Assembly: GCA_905235305.1 (NCBI GenBank)
Contig: CAJOLC010000005.1
Location: 19,141 to 83,140, forward strand
Reading direction: 5' to 3'
Origin: an uncultured Bacteroidaceae bacterium
Lineage (GTDB): Bacteria; Bacteroidota; Bacteroidia; Bacteroidales; Bacteroidaceae
DNA length: 64,000 nucleotides
Positions 1 to 9,440 of this stretch are shown piece by piece. The position numbers and the translations under genes were made by a program. Numbering within the stretch: the first letter of the stretch is position 1; the number at the start of each line of letters is the position of its first letter. The notes under the pieces were generated by a model. It was not told the DNA's origin, did not search any database, and saw nothing but the letters and a program-made list of their open reading frames with translations.

Positions 1-953
1 GTAAGAGAGACGAAGAACTTCACGTCGTGTCTCCTGCCGTCGGCGGAACGCACCTGGTAGGATATGTAGTTGATAGGAGCCGACAGGAGGTCGTAGTCGT
101 CGATGATGTGTGGTGCGGTGAAGACGACGTCGAGCTCGACAGGTCCGCAGGCGAATGTATAGTAGGTGTTGCAGGCAAGGACGTCAACACTCTTCTGGGT
201 TGCTGTTTGAATCTTGTCGTTACCTTTGGCGATGTTGCGGACGATGCCGAAATCAATCAGTGCGCCACCCGTCTTGTTGTAGCAGTGGACTGCAAAGACG
301 TTCTTTCCTTCCTTCAGGAGTTTCGACTTCTCACCGTCGAGCCTTACGGTGACGCCATCCACGTAGTCCATGATGCCTGTGGCAGCTTCCTGCCCGTTGA
401 TGTAAATCTCGCAGGCATCGTCGTGCGAGAAGAGGAGGTAGAGGTCGCCCTTGATGTCATCGGAAGTCAGCTCAACTGTGCGACGGAGCCATATGTGGTC
501 GTCTTCTTTCGTCCAAGAAGTGCCTATGTGCTCGTAGTTGTCCGAACCGAAAGCACCTTTGCCGCTCTGCCACGAGGCATCGTTGAAGTCGGGTTTCATC
601 CAGTCGGCCGAGGGCTTCTGACTGGTGAAACGAGCTTCCCAATCGGATTGATAGGACGTGGGGACGACTGTTTCCATGATTGTCTTCTGGGCAGAACCCA
701 TCCAGCGATAGGTCGTGCCGTCCACGTAGAGCAGTCCTTCCAGGGGTTTTTCGTCGTTTGTCCAGTGGCGAGTACTGCCGTCGGTGAGTTTGTCGTAAGG
801 ACTCCACACGGAAAAGTATGGGTCGCTCACGAGCAGTGGAACGCTGGGCAGACGCAGGTCGGTCGGTTTGTACGGCTTGAAGAACTCGGCATTCTGTGCC
901 AGTCCACTTGTCGCAATAGCTGCAAGTACGAGTGAAAGAACGGTCTTTTTCAT
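1..953 (-). CDS. Glutaminase-family secreted protein (DUF4964/DUF5127-type N-terminus), partial, runs off the left edge
   Basis: Reverse-strand translation from ATG at 953: MKKTVLSLVLAAIATSGLAQNAEFFKPYKPTDLRLPSVPLLVSDPYFSVWSPYDKLTDGSTRHWTNDEKPLEG...; signal peptide and the characteristic LRLPSVPLLVSDPYFSVWS motif. Not in the ORF track because it has no stop in the window. Confidence 0.8.
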   Translation of the reverse strand, partial: MKKTVLSLVLAAIATSGLAQNAEFFKPYKPTDLRLPSVPLLVSDPYFSVWSPYDKLTDGSTRHWTNDEKPLEGLLYVDGTTYRWMGSAQKTIMETVVPTSYQSDWEARFTSQKPSADWMKPDFNDASWQSGKGAFGSDNYEHIGTSWTKEDDHIWLRRTVELTSDDIKGDLYLLFSHDDACEIYINGQEAATGIMDYVDGVTVRLDGEKSKLLKEGKNVFAVHCYNKTGGALIDFGIVRNIAKGNDKIQTATQKSVDVLACNTYYTFACGPVELDVVFTAPHIIDDYDLLSAPINYISYQVRSADGRRHDVKFFVSL

Positions 954-1018
954 AATTCGTATAGTTTTTCGGTTAGACAATATCTTATTTAAATCTCTTA
1001 TTTCCTTAATTCCTCATT

Positions 1019-2416
1019 TTAGTATGCGTTCTCTTCTCCGGTGAAGGCGTTGCAGATGGTCTTGAAGATGATGAAGAGGTCGAGGGCGAAGCTCCAGTGC
1101 TCGATGTACCAGATGTCCTTCTTCACGCGTCCTTCCATCTGCCATAGTTCAGAGGTCTCTCCGCGGAACCCTGTAACTTGTGCGTAGCCTGTTATGCCAG
1201 GTTTTGCGAGGTGACGTATCATGTAGCTTCCGATGAGCTCACGATACTGTGCAGTGTGCTTGAGCATGTGTGGGCGCGGACCAACGATGCTCATGCTTCC
1301 CTGCCATACATTGATGAACTGCGGCAGCTCGTCTATGCTCGTGCGACGCATGAACTCTCCGATGCGCGTCTTTCGAGGGTCGTCTTTTGTGGCTTGAACT
1401 TCATCGCTGTCTGTGTTGACCCGCATCGAGCGGAACTTATAGCAATAGAATTCCTTGCCGTTCAGTCCGGAACGTTTTTGCCTGAAGACGACCGGTCCGG
1501 GCGAACTCAGCTTGATGAGCAAACCGAATATAATGTATATGAAAGGGAAGATGGTCAGGAGGAAGACGGTAGAGACAGTCAGGTCGAACGTGCGCTTCAG
1601 GATGCGATTACCTGGCAACGATAGCGGTTCGTTGTGTAGACGGAAGACAGGTGTGCCGTCCATTATGGAGATTGCCATCGTGTGCCGTTGATAGTTGAAT
1701 GAATCAGGGATGTGATTATATCGGACCATATTCTGCGCACACGCCAGTATAATCTGGTTGATCAACTCGTTTCTGGCAGAAGGCAGAAGGCAGAAGACTT
1801 GGTGCGGCGGCTGACGTTCGATGTAGTTCAAGGCCATTTCCGGTGTGCCGAGATAGTTGTTCTCGGTCACATCCTTGCGTTCCCTATCTGCGAAATAGCC
1901 CTTGACGATGTATCCCGTTGTGGTGTCGTGTTCCATCGTCTTGTATAGTTCGCTGGCAACATTGATGTTCCCGATGAAGATGACACTCATGGTGTTGCGG
2001 CCCCGTTTGCGATAAAACTTGATGCATTGCCTCAGAAGCCAGCGATATAGACTGATGAAGATGATGATGAATCCGTAGAATGGCAGCATGAAGTTCCATG
2101 TCATCAGGGGCCAGCGGAACACCCACATTACCATGAGACTCAGCAGAACAAAGAGCGTCAGACTCTTTAAAAGGCTGCGCAGTAACTGGTCGCCGCGCAC
2201 GAAGCGGTCATAAATGTGGTGGTGGCTCTGCAGGTCGCACAGCGCATATACCAAGGTCATGAGCAGCATCAGGCGTTTGTAGTGGGGCGTTGTGATGTTG
2301 CCCATGTGCTGATATGTGAAGGACATCACCAGTAGGGCTGCGTTGAGTGCCAGCAGCTCACCTGTCAGGATGAACCATCGGATGCTTCCGTCGGAGGTTT
2401 TGTTTGCTTTTACCAT
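1019..2416 (-). CDS. Undecaprenyl-phosphate sugar phosphotransferase (WcaJ/exopolysaccharide polyprenyl glycosylphosphotransferase)
   Basis: 465 aa; N-terminal TM helices and C-terminal bacterial sugar transferase domain ([14 protein letters not shown]...[29 protein letters not shown]...[25 protein letters not shown]). Confidence 0.92.
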   Translation of the reverse strand: MVKANKTSDGSIRWFILTGELLALNAALLVMSFTYQHMGNITTPHYKRLMLLMTLVYALCDLQSHHHIYDRFVRGDQLLRSLLKSLTLFVLLSLMVMWVFRWPLMTWNFMLPFYGFIIIFISLYRWLLRQCIKFYRKRGRNTMSVIFIGNINVASELYKTMEHDTTTGYIVKGYFADRERKDVTENNYLGTPEMALNYIERQPPHQVFCLLPSARNELINQIILACAQNMVRYNHIPDSFNYQRHTMAISIMDGTPVFRLHNEPLSLPGNRILKRTFDLTVSTVFLLTIFPFIYIIFGLLIKLSSPGPVVFRQKRSGLNGKEFYCYKFRSMRVNTDSDEVQATKDDPRKTRIGEFMRRTSIDELPQFINVWQGSMSIVGPRPHMLKHTAQYRELIGSYMIRHLAKPGITGYAQVTGFRGETSELWQMEGRVKKDIWYIEHWSFALDLFIIFKTICNAFTGEENAY

Positions 2417-2600
2417 GGTGGTTTGTAGTGTCTGCTTATAAGGATTCTAAGGCTGAATTGGCGGGGACTGCATGTGAATGCCTCGGATGTCTCTCGTGTA
2501 AAGCCGTAATTTCTCTGGAGAACTTATCACTGGTCATGCGGGAAGAGGAAGTGCGCGACTCGTCTGCGTATGTTTCCGGCATTTCTTCACCGTTCGGGCG

Positions 2601-3680
2601 TTACAGGTAGCCGTTGGAAAGCCTCCAGAGGTATTGTGAAATTCGGTAGACGGGATGCCAGAGGACTTCCCTCGGGTACTGTCCGATGAGTCGCCAACTC
2701 CAGCGTGTTCCCCACGTCAGTCGTTTCCAGCGGCTCATCTTCTCCCAGTTGCCGACGCGATCGTCGGCGTGACCAAAGTTGCCGGCACGCATCACTTCGC
2801 TCAGCAGGAAACGTCCGCGGCGCTCGTTTCTCTCGGTCAGCATGTGTTCTTCTGGCAAGGCGAAGACTTCCCCAAGCACCCACATCAGGGCTTTGCAGAA
2901 GTCCAGGAGCCCGAGGTCTCTGATGACGGGCAAGACTTTCTGCCGGAGACTGTCCGGGCCTGGCGTGACGAGCTTGGTGCAGAGATAGTAGTAGTCCAGC
3001 AACTGCCTCAGTCCGATGCCTTCGTAGAAGAGGTGGCGGTAGATGTGGCTTAGTTGGAACACCAGGTTCATCTCGTCGTTCGGGATGCAGATGGTGCCTT
3101 CGTCGGGCAGCTCCACTTGCTTCGGATCGCGCAGCTGCTCACGGAAGTAGCGCTGCATCCTGCGGTCCTTGAAGGGGTCGTATAGGAAGCTTGGCAGGAA
3201 GTGGACCTCAATGGCTGTGTCCTTTCTGACGGGAAACTCCATCTCGATGCGTGTCACCTCCAGCTTTGGAAAGCGACTCCGGATGTAGTTTGCTATCTTC
3301 TTGCGGTCGCCGTCGAGCCAGATGTCAATGTCGCCGGGCATACGAAGCAGCGGGTCTGGGTAGAGTAGGGCGTTGCCTTGTCCTTTGAGGATGACGTTCC
3401 TGTAGCCAAGAGTTTCCCATTTCCTGCTCACCCAGGCAGTGTCGTGATTGAGGCGCTTGTTGTCGCTGATGATTTTCTGGACAGAAGCAAGCCAGTCGAC
3501 TATCATCTGATGTGGCGGCTTCTGCTCTGCCGTCAGCCGACAAAGCCCTTCGTACATGACGCCCAGCAGGGTCTGTTCTTTCGCCATCTCGTAGATGTCG
3601 TGCCATTCCTCCTTGGAAGGTGTGTGGCTGAGCGACTGCTGCCGACCGATGGCAATGCGTATGAGTTCAAAGAAAAGCAT
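2601..3680 (-). CDS. Nucleotidyltransferase family protein (PF14907-like, uncharacterised)
   Basis: 359 aa; VILKGQGNALLYPDPLLRMPGDIDIWLDGD motif typical of this family. Confidence 0.8.
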   Translation of the reverse strand: MLFFELIRIAIGRQQSLSHTPSKEEWHDIYEMAKEQTLLGVMYEGLCRLTAEQKPPHQMIVDWLASVQKIISDNKRLNHDTAWVSRKWETLGYRNVILKGQGNALLYPDPLLRMPGDIDIWLDGDRKKIANYIRSRFPKLEVTRIEMEFPVRKDTAIEVHFLPSFLYDPFKDRRMQRYFREQLRDPKQVELPDEGTICIPNDEMNLVFQLSHIYRHLFYEGIGLRQLLDYYYLCTKLVTPGPDSLRQKVLPVIRDLGLLDFCKALMWVLGEVFALPEEHMLTERNERRGRFLLSEVMRAGNFGHADDRVGNWEKMSRWKRLTWGTRWSWRLIGQYPREVLWHPVYRISQYLWRLSNGYL

Positions 3681-3724
3681 CGTATGTGATGAGTGGAATG
3701 TCGGGTTGTCTGATAGATAGGACG

Positions 3725-4120
3725 TTATGTCGACAGGATGTCTTCCTCGCGTCGAGGCTCGAAGGGACCGTCCTTCGCCTCAAAGAGAATCGTCCCCGGT
3801 TCAAGGCATTCCAGCGTGTGCCACATGCCAGCCGGTATGTTCATTGCAGAAGGCTCCGTGCCTGCTCTCAGGAAGACGCACTCCGTCACGTTTCCTTCAT
3901 CGTCGAAGAACATCTCCTTGACGCTACCGCGAAGCATGATGACCGTCTCGCATGTGTGTGGATGGCGGTGGATTGGCACCTGAGTGCCAGGCTCCAGAGC
4001 ATTGAGCATCCGCTGACTCTGGTCGGCAGGCGACGTCCGCAAGTCGTAGTTCATGCGCAGGCGTCCGCAGGTCTTTGCCTCCAGGCTCAGTGCATCCAGT
4101 ATTTCCGATGTCAGTGTCAT
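3725..4120 (-). CDS. WbuC-family cupin-fold metalloprotein
   Basis: 131 aa; RMLNALEPGTQVPIHRHPHTCETVIMLRGSVKEMFFDDEG cupin motif; sits in a polysaccharide locus. Confidence 0.85.
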   Translation of the reverse strand: MTLTSEILDALSLEAKTCGRLRMNYDLRTSPADQSQRMLNALEPGTQVPIHRHPHTCETVIMLRGSVKEMFFDDEGNVTECVFLRAGTEPSAMNIPAGMWHTLECLEPGTILFEAKDGPFEPRREEDILST

Positions 4121-4140
4121 AATGTTACCTTTGGTTGTCT

Positions 4141-4935
4141 TCAGTTCATTCTGACGTCCAGCCCTTCCGCAGAAGGAATGGCAGATGTCTTTTCATTATA
4201 TATATAATGTAGGAACATCGCGTTGCCGATGATGTAGCGTCGCCACATCCGCCGCGGCTCCATCAGCAGACGGTAGAGCCATTCAAGCGAGTTCCTCTGC
4301 CACCACAGCGGTGCCCGCTTCACGGTGCCTGCATAGAAGTCGAACACCGCACCGATAGTTCCGCAGTGACAATGGATGTCGAGTTCCTGCCAATGACTGT
4401 AGGCCCACTTCTCTTGTTTTGGTGCCGTCATGCCAATCCACAGCAGATCCGGGTCGGCATCGTTGATGGCCTTTATCATTGTCCTGTTGTCTTCCTCCGA
4501 GAATTCCAGCTTGTAGGGCGGTGAAAAGGTCACGATCTCAAGGTTCGGATAGTCTCTCGCCGCCCGTTTCCGGATGAGCGACAGCACCTTTTCGCTCGAC
4601 CCGAGGAACATGACCTTCCCCTTTTTCATTCCTTCATTCTTGCATTCTTTCATTTTCGAGTCGAGACGGTTCATCTCGAAAGTAAACAAGTCCCATCCCG
4701 CAATCCTTTCCTTCGGCCGACTTTCTGCTTTCAACCATCTGCACGCCTTCACAATGCCAGCCCCGTCAGGAATTAGGTAGTCCCCGCCCTTGAGAGCCTC
4801 GGCAAACGCATCATCCTTCTGCGCCGTGTTGAAAGAATGGGCATTTATGGTGTTGATGAGTGCCTTGCCATCAGGAATCCCACGGAGTTCTGCCATGGAC
4901 GGCACGATGCGAAGAGTCTTCAGTCTGAGTGACAT
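4141..4935 (-). CDS. WecG/TagA/CpsF family glycosyltransferase
   Basis: 264 aa; TINAHSFNTAQKDDAFAEALKGGDYLIPDGAGIVKACRWL...DPDLLWIGMTAPKQEKW...GAVFDFYAGTVKRAP. Confidence 0.92.
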   Translation of the reverse strand: MSLRLKTLRIVPSMAELRGIPDGKALINTINAHSFNTAQKDDAFAEALKGGDYLIPDGAGIVKACRWLKAESRPKERIAGWDLFTFEMNRLDSKMKECKNEGMKKGKVMFLGSSEKVLSLIRKRAARDYPNLEIVTFSPPYKLEFSEEDNRTMIKAINDADPDLLWIGMTAPKQEKWAYSHWQELDIHCHCGTIGAVFDFYAGTVKRAPLWWQRNSLEWLYRLLMEPRRMWRRYIIGNAMFLHYIYNEKTSAIPSAEGLDVRMN

Positions 4936-5239
4936 GATTCAGAATTAGTTGTGTGTGTTGTATAATCAATTCTATAGCATTGTCGTAGGTGTCCATTATG
5001 AGAAGAGGAACACCGATTCCGAACAGCAAATACATTGCTGCCAGCAATGCGTTTGCGCCAGTTCGGTAGGTGTAGAGCATTGCCGACATGTTCAAGTCCG
5101 TTCCAAGTCCCACGATGTCTATCAGTTTTGTGCAAAGGAAGAAACTAGCTATGTGCAGAGCCATGATGTAGAGCAACTTTCTTCCGATGTAGGTAAGGAC
5201 CGTCGTGACACTTTTCAGTCGCTCGATTTTCTTGGACAT
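4871..5239 (-). pseudogene. Acyltransferase_3 family C-terminal remnant (N-terminal part absent)
   Basis: 122 aa: ...YIGRKLLYIMALHIASFFLCTKLIDIVGLG...LLAAMYLLFGIGVPLLIM resembles only the C-terminal membrane segments of acyltransferase_3 proteins; the next gene ends 24 bp upstream, so no room for the missing part. Confidence 0.6.
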
Positions 5240-5262
5240 GAACAGGACGAATTAGGTGACTT

Positions 5263-6459
5263 TTATGAGAAATGCTCGTGATCTTTTGGGGAATCTATAC
5301 TATTTGCGAGTTGATTATAGGTGTCGATTAATATCTTGTATATGGCTTCTCTGGAGTATTCGTTACATGCTTTCGTATAACCTGCTTCTCCGAATTGCCG
5401 ACACATTCTGTTGTCAAGATAAAGTTTTTTGATGGCATCACTTAGTTGCTGCGTATCTCCAGGTTTTACTAAAAAGCCGTGAATACCATTATTGATAATG
5501 GACGGCATTGCTCCTATGTCAGTCGTGATAATTGGTCGCTTCAACAACATTCCTCTTGTAATGACATTAGGAAATCCCTCATACCATTTACTTGGGACGA
5601 CAATTATTTTGGACTTTAAGTATAGCTCATTCAACTTGTCTCCCTTGACGAAGCCAAGGAACTCCACATTGTTCGGGCAGTCGGATGGCATGACAAACTT
5701 CTGGTCAACACTCCCCGCCACTTTGAATGGCAAGGTTGGGTTCAGTCTGGCTGCTTCAATAAATTCATTTATACCTTTTTCCGTGCTTACACGTCCCACG
5801 AAACTTACATATTCCCCGATGCTGTCATTATATTCTATTCTGATTTCCGGACAGATACCTGGCAGAATAACTAACTTTTCAGCCGACAATCCTTGTTGAA
5901 TGAACTTCAGCTTCTGAAATTCGGACTGTACGATAAATCTGTCAACGTTGTTGATTATGTTTCCGGAAACTCTCGAATAGTAATTGCGCAAGGCGTAACC
6001 TATACTTTTCGTCAAACTTTCTTCGCAGTTGTTTGTGATGCAATGCCATTCTTTGCCGCCAAAACATCTTTCACAGACAATACCATTAGGAGAAAAACAT
6101 AACCCATTCGGGCAGAAGAGTCGGTAATTCGGACAACGCATGACGACTGGTATGCCACGTTCCTTGATGGGTTTGAAGATGGAGGATGACAGTAATGGGT
6201 AGAGGTTCTGTACTTGTACGATGTCAGGCTTGTAGTCGTTCAATATCTTTGCCAGCTTTCTTGCACTCAGAGGATTATATATTCCAGTGAAGAATGCTTT
6301 AACAGGTCCGAACCCGCTGCGTATTTCGTCTGAACTACGGTTAAACCATCTCACCTCATGTCCGTGCTCTTCAAGAAGGCTTGCCAACTCCCGAGATGCA
6401 TGTTCTTCACCAGAAGGTTTTTTGTCACTATATGAATTATGTATGAAGAGTATTCTCAT
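5263..6459 (-). CDS. Glycosyltransferase family 4
   Basis: 398 aa; MRILFIHNSYSDKKPSGEEHASRELASLLEEHGHEV...SFVGRVSTEKGINEFIEAARL...VVPSKWYEGFPNVITRGML. Confidence 0.92.
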   Translation of the reverse strand: MRILFIHNSYSDKKPSGEEHASRELASLLEEHGHEVRWFNRSSDEIRSGFGPVKAFFTGIYNPLSARKLAKILNDYKPDIVQVQNLYPLLSSSIFKPIKERGIPVVMRCPNYRLFCPNGLCFSPNGIVCERCFGGKEWHCITNNCEESLTKSIGYALRNYYSRVSGNIINNVDRFIVQSEFQKLKFIQQGLSAEKLVILPGICPEIRIEYNDSIGEYVSFVGRVSTEKGINEFIEAARLNPTLPFKVAGSVDQKFVMPSDCPNNVEFLGFVKGDKLNELYLKSKIIVVPSKWYEGFPNVITRGMLLKRPIITTDIGAMPSIINNGIHGFLVKPGDTQQLSDAIKKLYLDNRMCRQFGEAGYTKACNEYSREAIYKILIDTYNQLANSIDSPKDHEHFS

Positions 6460-6614
6460 TTAATCGTTTTTGAGGAAAATCTATCATTTAGCCATATATA
6501 GTACAGCTGTTCAAAGTAGTATGGTTTTTTTAGTTCGGAAACAGTAATGGGATAAGTCTCAAGTTCAAAGAAGAACTTATTGTTGTAGCTCACACCATAG
6601 TAGATAGTGCTCAT
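6456..6614 (-). CDS. Small 52-aa ORF, ATGA-overlapping with downstream GT4
   Basis: Translation MSTIYYGVSYNNKFFFELETYPITVSELKKPYYFEQLYYIWLNDRFSSKTIK*; stop overlaps the ATG of the GT4 gene. Below the ORF-track length cutoff. Confidence 0.45.
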   Translation of the reverse strand: MSTIYYGVSYNNKFFFELETYPITVSELKKPYYFEQLYYIWLNDRFSSKTIK

Positions 6615-6697
6615 GGTTTATGCCCGGAGATTACTTGATAGTACCTATGTTTGCCACCAAACGGATGAATTTATAGCTGAAATTCTATTTGCTTGTA

Positions 6698-7585
6698 TCA
6701 TTTATGCCGTCTCTTCTCACTTGGCAGGGTTAGCATATCGCCAAACACTTTGTCCCAGTGAGTTGGTTCAAAGGGCATCATTCCGCTAAAATGATAGAGG
6801 GTAAGTTCTCCGAATAGCACTTTGTTCCCTATATCATAAAAGTCCACACGCATATGAGGATATCCCTTCGACAACAGTTCGGCAGCCTTTTTCATCAAAT
6901 CAAAGTTCTCTGGTTTAGCAGGTGTTATCGCTGCATGGTCGTGACCTTGACGGAAGGGTAGGTGATTGAAGTCGGCATCAAAGAAATCGAACTTAACTTC
7001 TGCACCAACTTTCTGTCGTTCGGTGGCCACAAAAAGTCCTTTCACCTTCCCGTCAAAACAAAAGAATTTGTAATCGGGCAAATCCATAATGTCAGGACGC
7101 GGCTCGATATATTCTTCTGCTAAAACCCGCTTGGTTACGTCCTTATATGGCCATTCACGCCAGATTTTATAGAGATCAGTTTTGAGGTTCTCATTCAGCT
7201 TCTCCATCGCCATTTTCTTATCAAACTTCCTTTTGTCTTGGCAAATCACTACACCATCATTGCCGCCGCCATGTGTTGTTTTCAGTACAAACTGATTGGG
7301 CAATGAATCCCAATCTATATCTTCTGGTTTTTCCCAGACGCCTAATGTCGGAATCACATATTCCTCACCGATGATGTCTGCCACATATTTCTTTACGGCA
7401 TATTTATCTACCATCATGGTATATTCTGGCTTACGGTCATAAATTTTCAACCACTGCAACTTTTCACTAAACGTCTGGGGATTTTCCCAACTTGGGAATC
7501 GTCCAAATGTTTTGTAAAATTTCAACGATAGGTATGGCTTGTCTGGAAGCAGACGAGCTAATCTGACTAATATACTATTATTCAT
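6698..7585 (-). CDS. TupA-like ATP-grasp family protein
   Basis: 295 aa; NPQTFSEKLQWLKIYDRKPEYTMMVDKYAVKKYVADIIGEEYVIPTLGVWE...FVLKTTHGGGNDGVVICQDK...RVLAEEYIE. Confidence 0.88.
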   Translation of the reverse strand: MNNSILVRLARLLPDKPYLSLKFYKTFGRFPSWENPQTFSEKLQWLKIYDRKPEYTMMVDKYAVKKYVADIIGEEYVIPTLGVWEKPEDIDWDSLPNQFVLKTTHGGGNDGVVICQDKRKFDKKMAMEKLNENLKTDLYKIWREWPYKDVTKRVLAEEYIEPRPDIMDLPDYKFFCFDGKVKGLFVATERQKVGAEVKFDFFDADFNHLPFRQGHDHAAITPAKPENFDLMKKAAELLSKGYPHMRVDFYDIGNKVLFGELTLYHFSGMMPFEPTHWDKVFGDMLTLPSEKRRHK

Positions 7586-7603
7586 GGGGTAAATACTTCT
7601 TTA

Positions 7604-8305
7604 TTATATAACCCAATTCTTAATATCTTTCTTTGATTTAGGAGGATTACCGACGATGATGGTATTGGATTCAAAAGTTCCTCTAGTTATGGTCGTTTTT
7701 GCACCTACCACACAGTCATTGGGTATTGTTACACCTTTTAGAATAGTCACTCCACAACCTAGCCAAACATTATTGCCAATGGCAATTTCCTTGTCATGAT
7801 TGATTAGTTTATTATCTATGCCATATATTTGATGTCCATCAGAATCCATGAGGAGACAGTCCCATGCAAATAAAACACCTTTACCGATAACAATGTGTTT
7901 ATAACATTTGATAGTGGAACTGGCAGAAATGGAAAAATCATCTCCAATTTCAAGAACTGCATTCTTTTGTACTATGATTTTAGAGCCTCTACCAATGTGT
8001 GCATTGCCCTCGAATTTACATACGGCACCTTTTCTAATATAAAAATATGTATTGTCGTTATAATTTTTAGCATAATCTACAGAAAAACCGTACCGAATCA
8101 TTGCTGTATTAATTTTATCAGACAATACAATTCCTCCCCTATAAGCTTTATATCGACATGAATAGTGAACCCAAATAGGTAGCTTAATTGCTTGAGAAAA
8201 AGATAAATACCTTAAATTGAACCAAATTGTGTTAGGCAAGGAAAAAATAAGACTCCACGCCTCTCTTTTCCGAATCACATTGTGTATGTCTTTTTTGATA
8301 TTCAT
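7604..8305 (-). CDS. Left-handed beta-helix acyltransferase (O-acetyltransferase)
   Basis: 233 aa; hexapeptide repeats, NNVWLGCGVTILKGVTIPNDCVVGAKTTITRG. Confidence 0.88.
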   Translation of the reverse strand: MNIKKDIHNVIRKREAWSLIFSLPNTIWFNLRYLSFSQAIKLPIWVHYSCRYKAYRGGIVLSDKINTAMIRYGFSVDYAKNYNDNTYFYIRKGAVCKFEGNAHIGRGSKIIVQKNAVLEIGDDFSISASSTIKCYKHIVIGKGVLFAWDCLLMDSDGHQIYGIDNKLINHDKEIAIGNNVWLGCGVTILKGVTIPNDCVVGAKTTITRGTFESNTIIVGNPPKSKKDIKNWVI

Positions 8306-8390
8306 AGTCTTTTGTTATATTAATATATAGGCATTGGTTTCATTGGGAAGTATTGTATTAATATGTAATAAAGAATAAGGATAATGTGTT

Positions 8391-9440
8391 TCATTGCGTC
8401 AGGAAACTATACAGTTTGTTAATGAATGAATTGAGGCTTTTGCGATATATCCGAATGTTACACACCAGTCTGTTATGAATATCTTCTTGGAAAAAAGATT
8501 CTGTATCAAGATTCTCAATGCAATCATACAGCCCCCCCAATTGATTTTCTGAAATAAAATAAAGAGCATTACATTTTTTGCCTAAAATAGGCACTCCGTT
8601 GAACAGTGTATCAAATACAACGCCACTACTACGTTCAGAGTATACTTCGGAATAATTGAGTAATGCATATTTGCTATTGCGCAAATACCCATAGTATTCT
8701 TCATTAGGAATAAGTCCTAAATGTAATTTAATGTTTTCAGCTCCTTCGCAAGCAGATTCTAACTGTTTTGCAATTTTTTCGTTTTGCGGCTTTCCTGCAA
8801 TCACTATATGGTATTTGGTTTTTGCATAGTGCCTGGCCACTTCGATGACTCCTTTTTCTGGGGATATCCTTCCTACGACACAGATATCATATTTGCGCTT
8901 GGAGTATGGAATCTCAGTCTGTTGTGCATTACCTGTATAAATGTAATCTGGTAGAGTACAAAATGGAATACCTTGAAAAGCATCGCCAATCATATCATAT
9001 GGACATAAAATACCATTAATTTTACGCTTTGCCAGTTTGAAGAGAAGTTTGCCAACTCTTGAACGGAACCCCTCAAGATTATATTGTATAAGGAAAAGTT
9101 TACTATGACAGTGATAAAATAAGGCAATACACAAGAATGATGTGATGGTTGTGCTTTGTTGCAACACAATTATTTGGTTGCGTCCTTTCCTGAAGAGAAC
9201 TATAGCATTTATGAAAATTTTTAGTTTGGACAGCAAAGAGTCATGGTTAATGCAGTACGGAAGTGTTATTGTTTGAGATACTGGAAAATTATGCGTTATG
9301 GCATAGCCACCTGCGACAATACATCTTTCCCTAAATATTTCCATATAATTGTTTGCAACAGCAATAGGGTGTCCGCCGATGTTTATCCCGTCAGGGCTCA
9401 ATGTTTTGATGTCAGCAATTATAATCTTCTTGTTGTTCAT
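8391..9440 (-). CDS. Glycosyltransferase family 4 (start trimmed to MNNKKIIIADI)
   Basis: KRKYDICVVGRISPEKGVIEVARHYAKTKYHIVIAGKPQNEK...; ORF-track start at 9560 lies inside the upstream Wzy gene, so ATG at 9440 is preferred. Confidence 0.82.
   Translation of the reverse strand: MNNKKIIIADIKTLSPDGINIGGHPIAVANNYMEIFRERCIVAGGYAITHNFPVSQTITLPYCINHDSLLSKLKIFINAIVLFRKGRNQIIVLQQSTTITSFLCIALFYHCHSKLFLIQYNLEGFRSRVGKLLFKLAKRKINGILCPYDMIGDAFQGIPFCTLPDYIYTGNAQQTEIPYSKRKYDICVVGRISPEKGVIEVARHYAKTKYHIVIAGKPQNEKIAKQLESACEGAENIKLHLGLIPNEEYYGYLRNSKYALLNYSEVYSERSSGVVFDTLFNGVPILGKKCNALYFISENQLGGLYDCIENLDTESFFQEDIHNRLVCNIRIYRKSLNSFINKLYSFLTQ

Noticed and set aside
27-935. 302-aa plus-strand ORF
   Set aside because: Antisense shadow of the glutaminase-family gene; the minus-strand frame has a signal peptide and family motifs.
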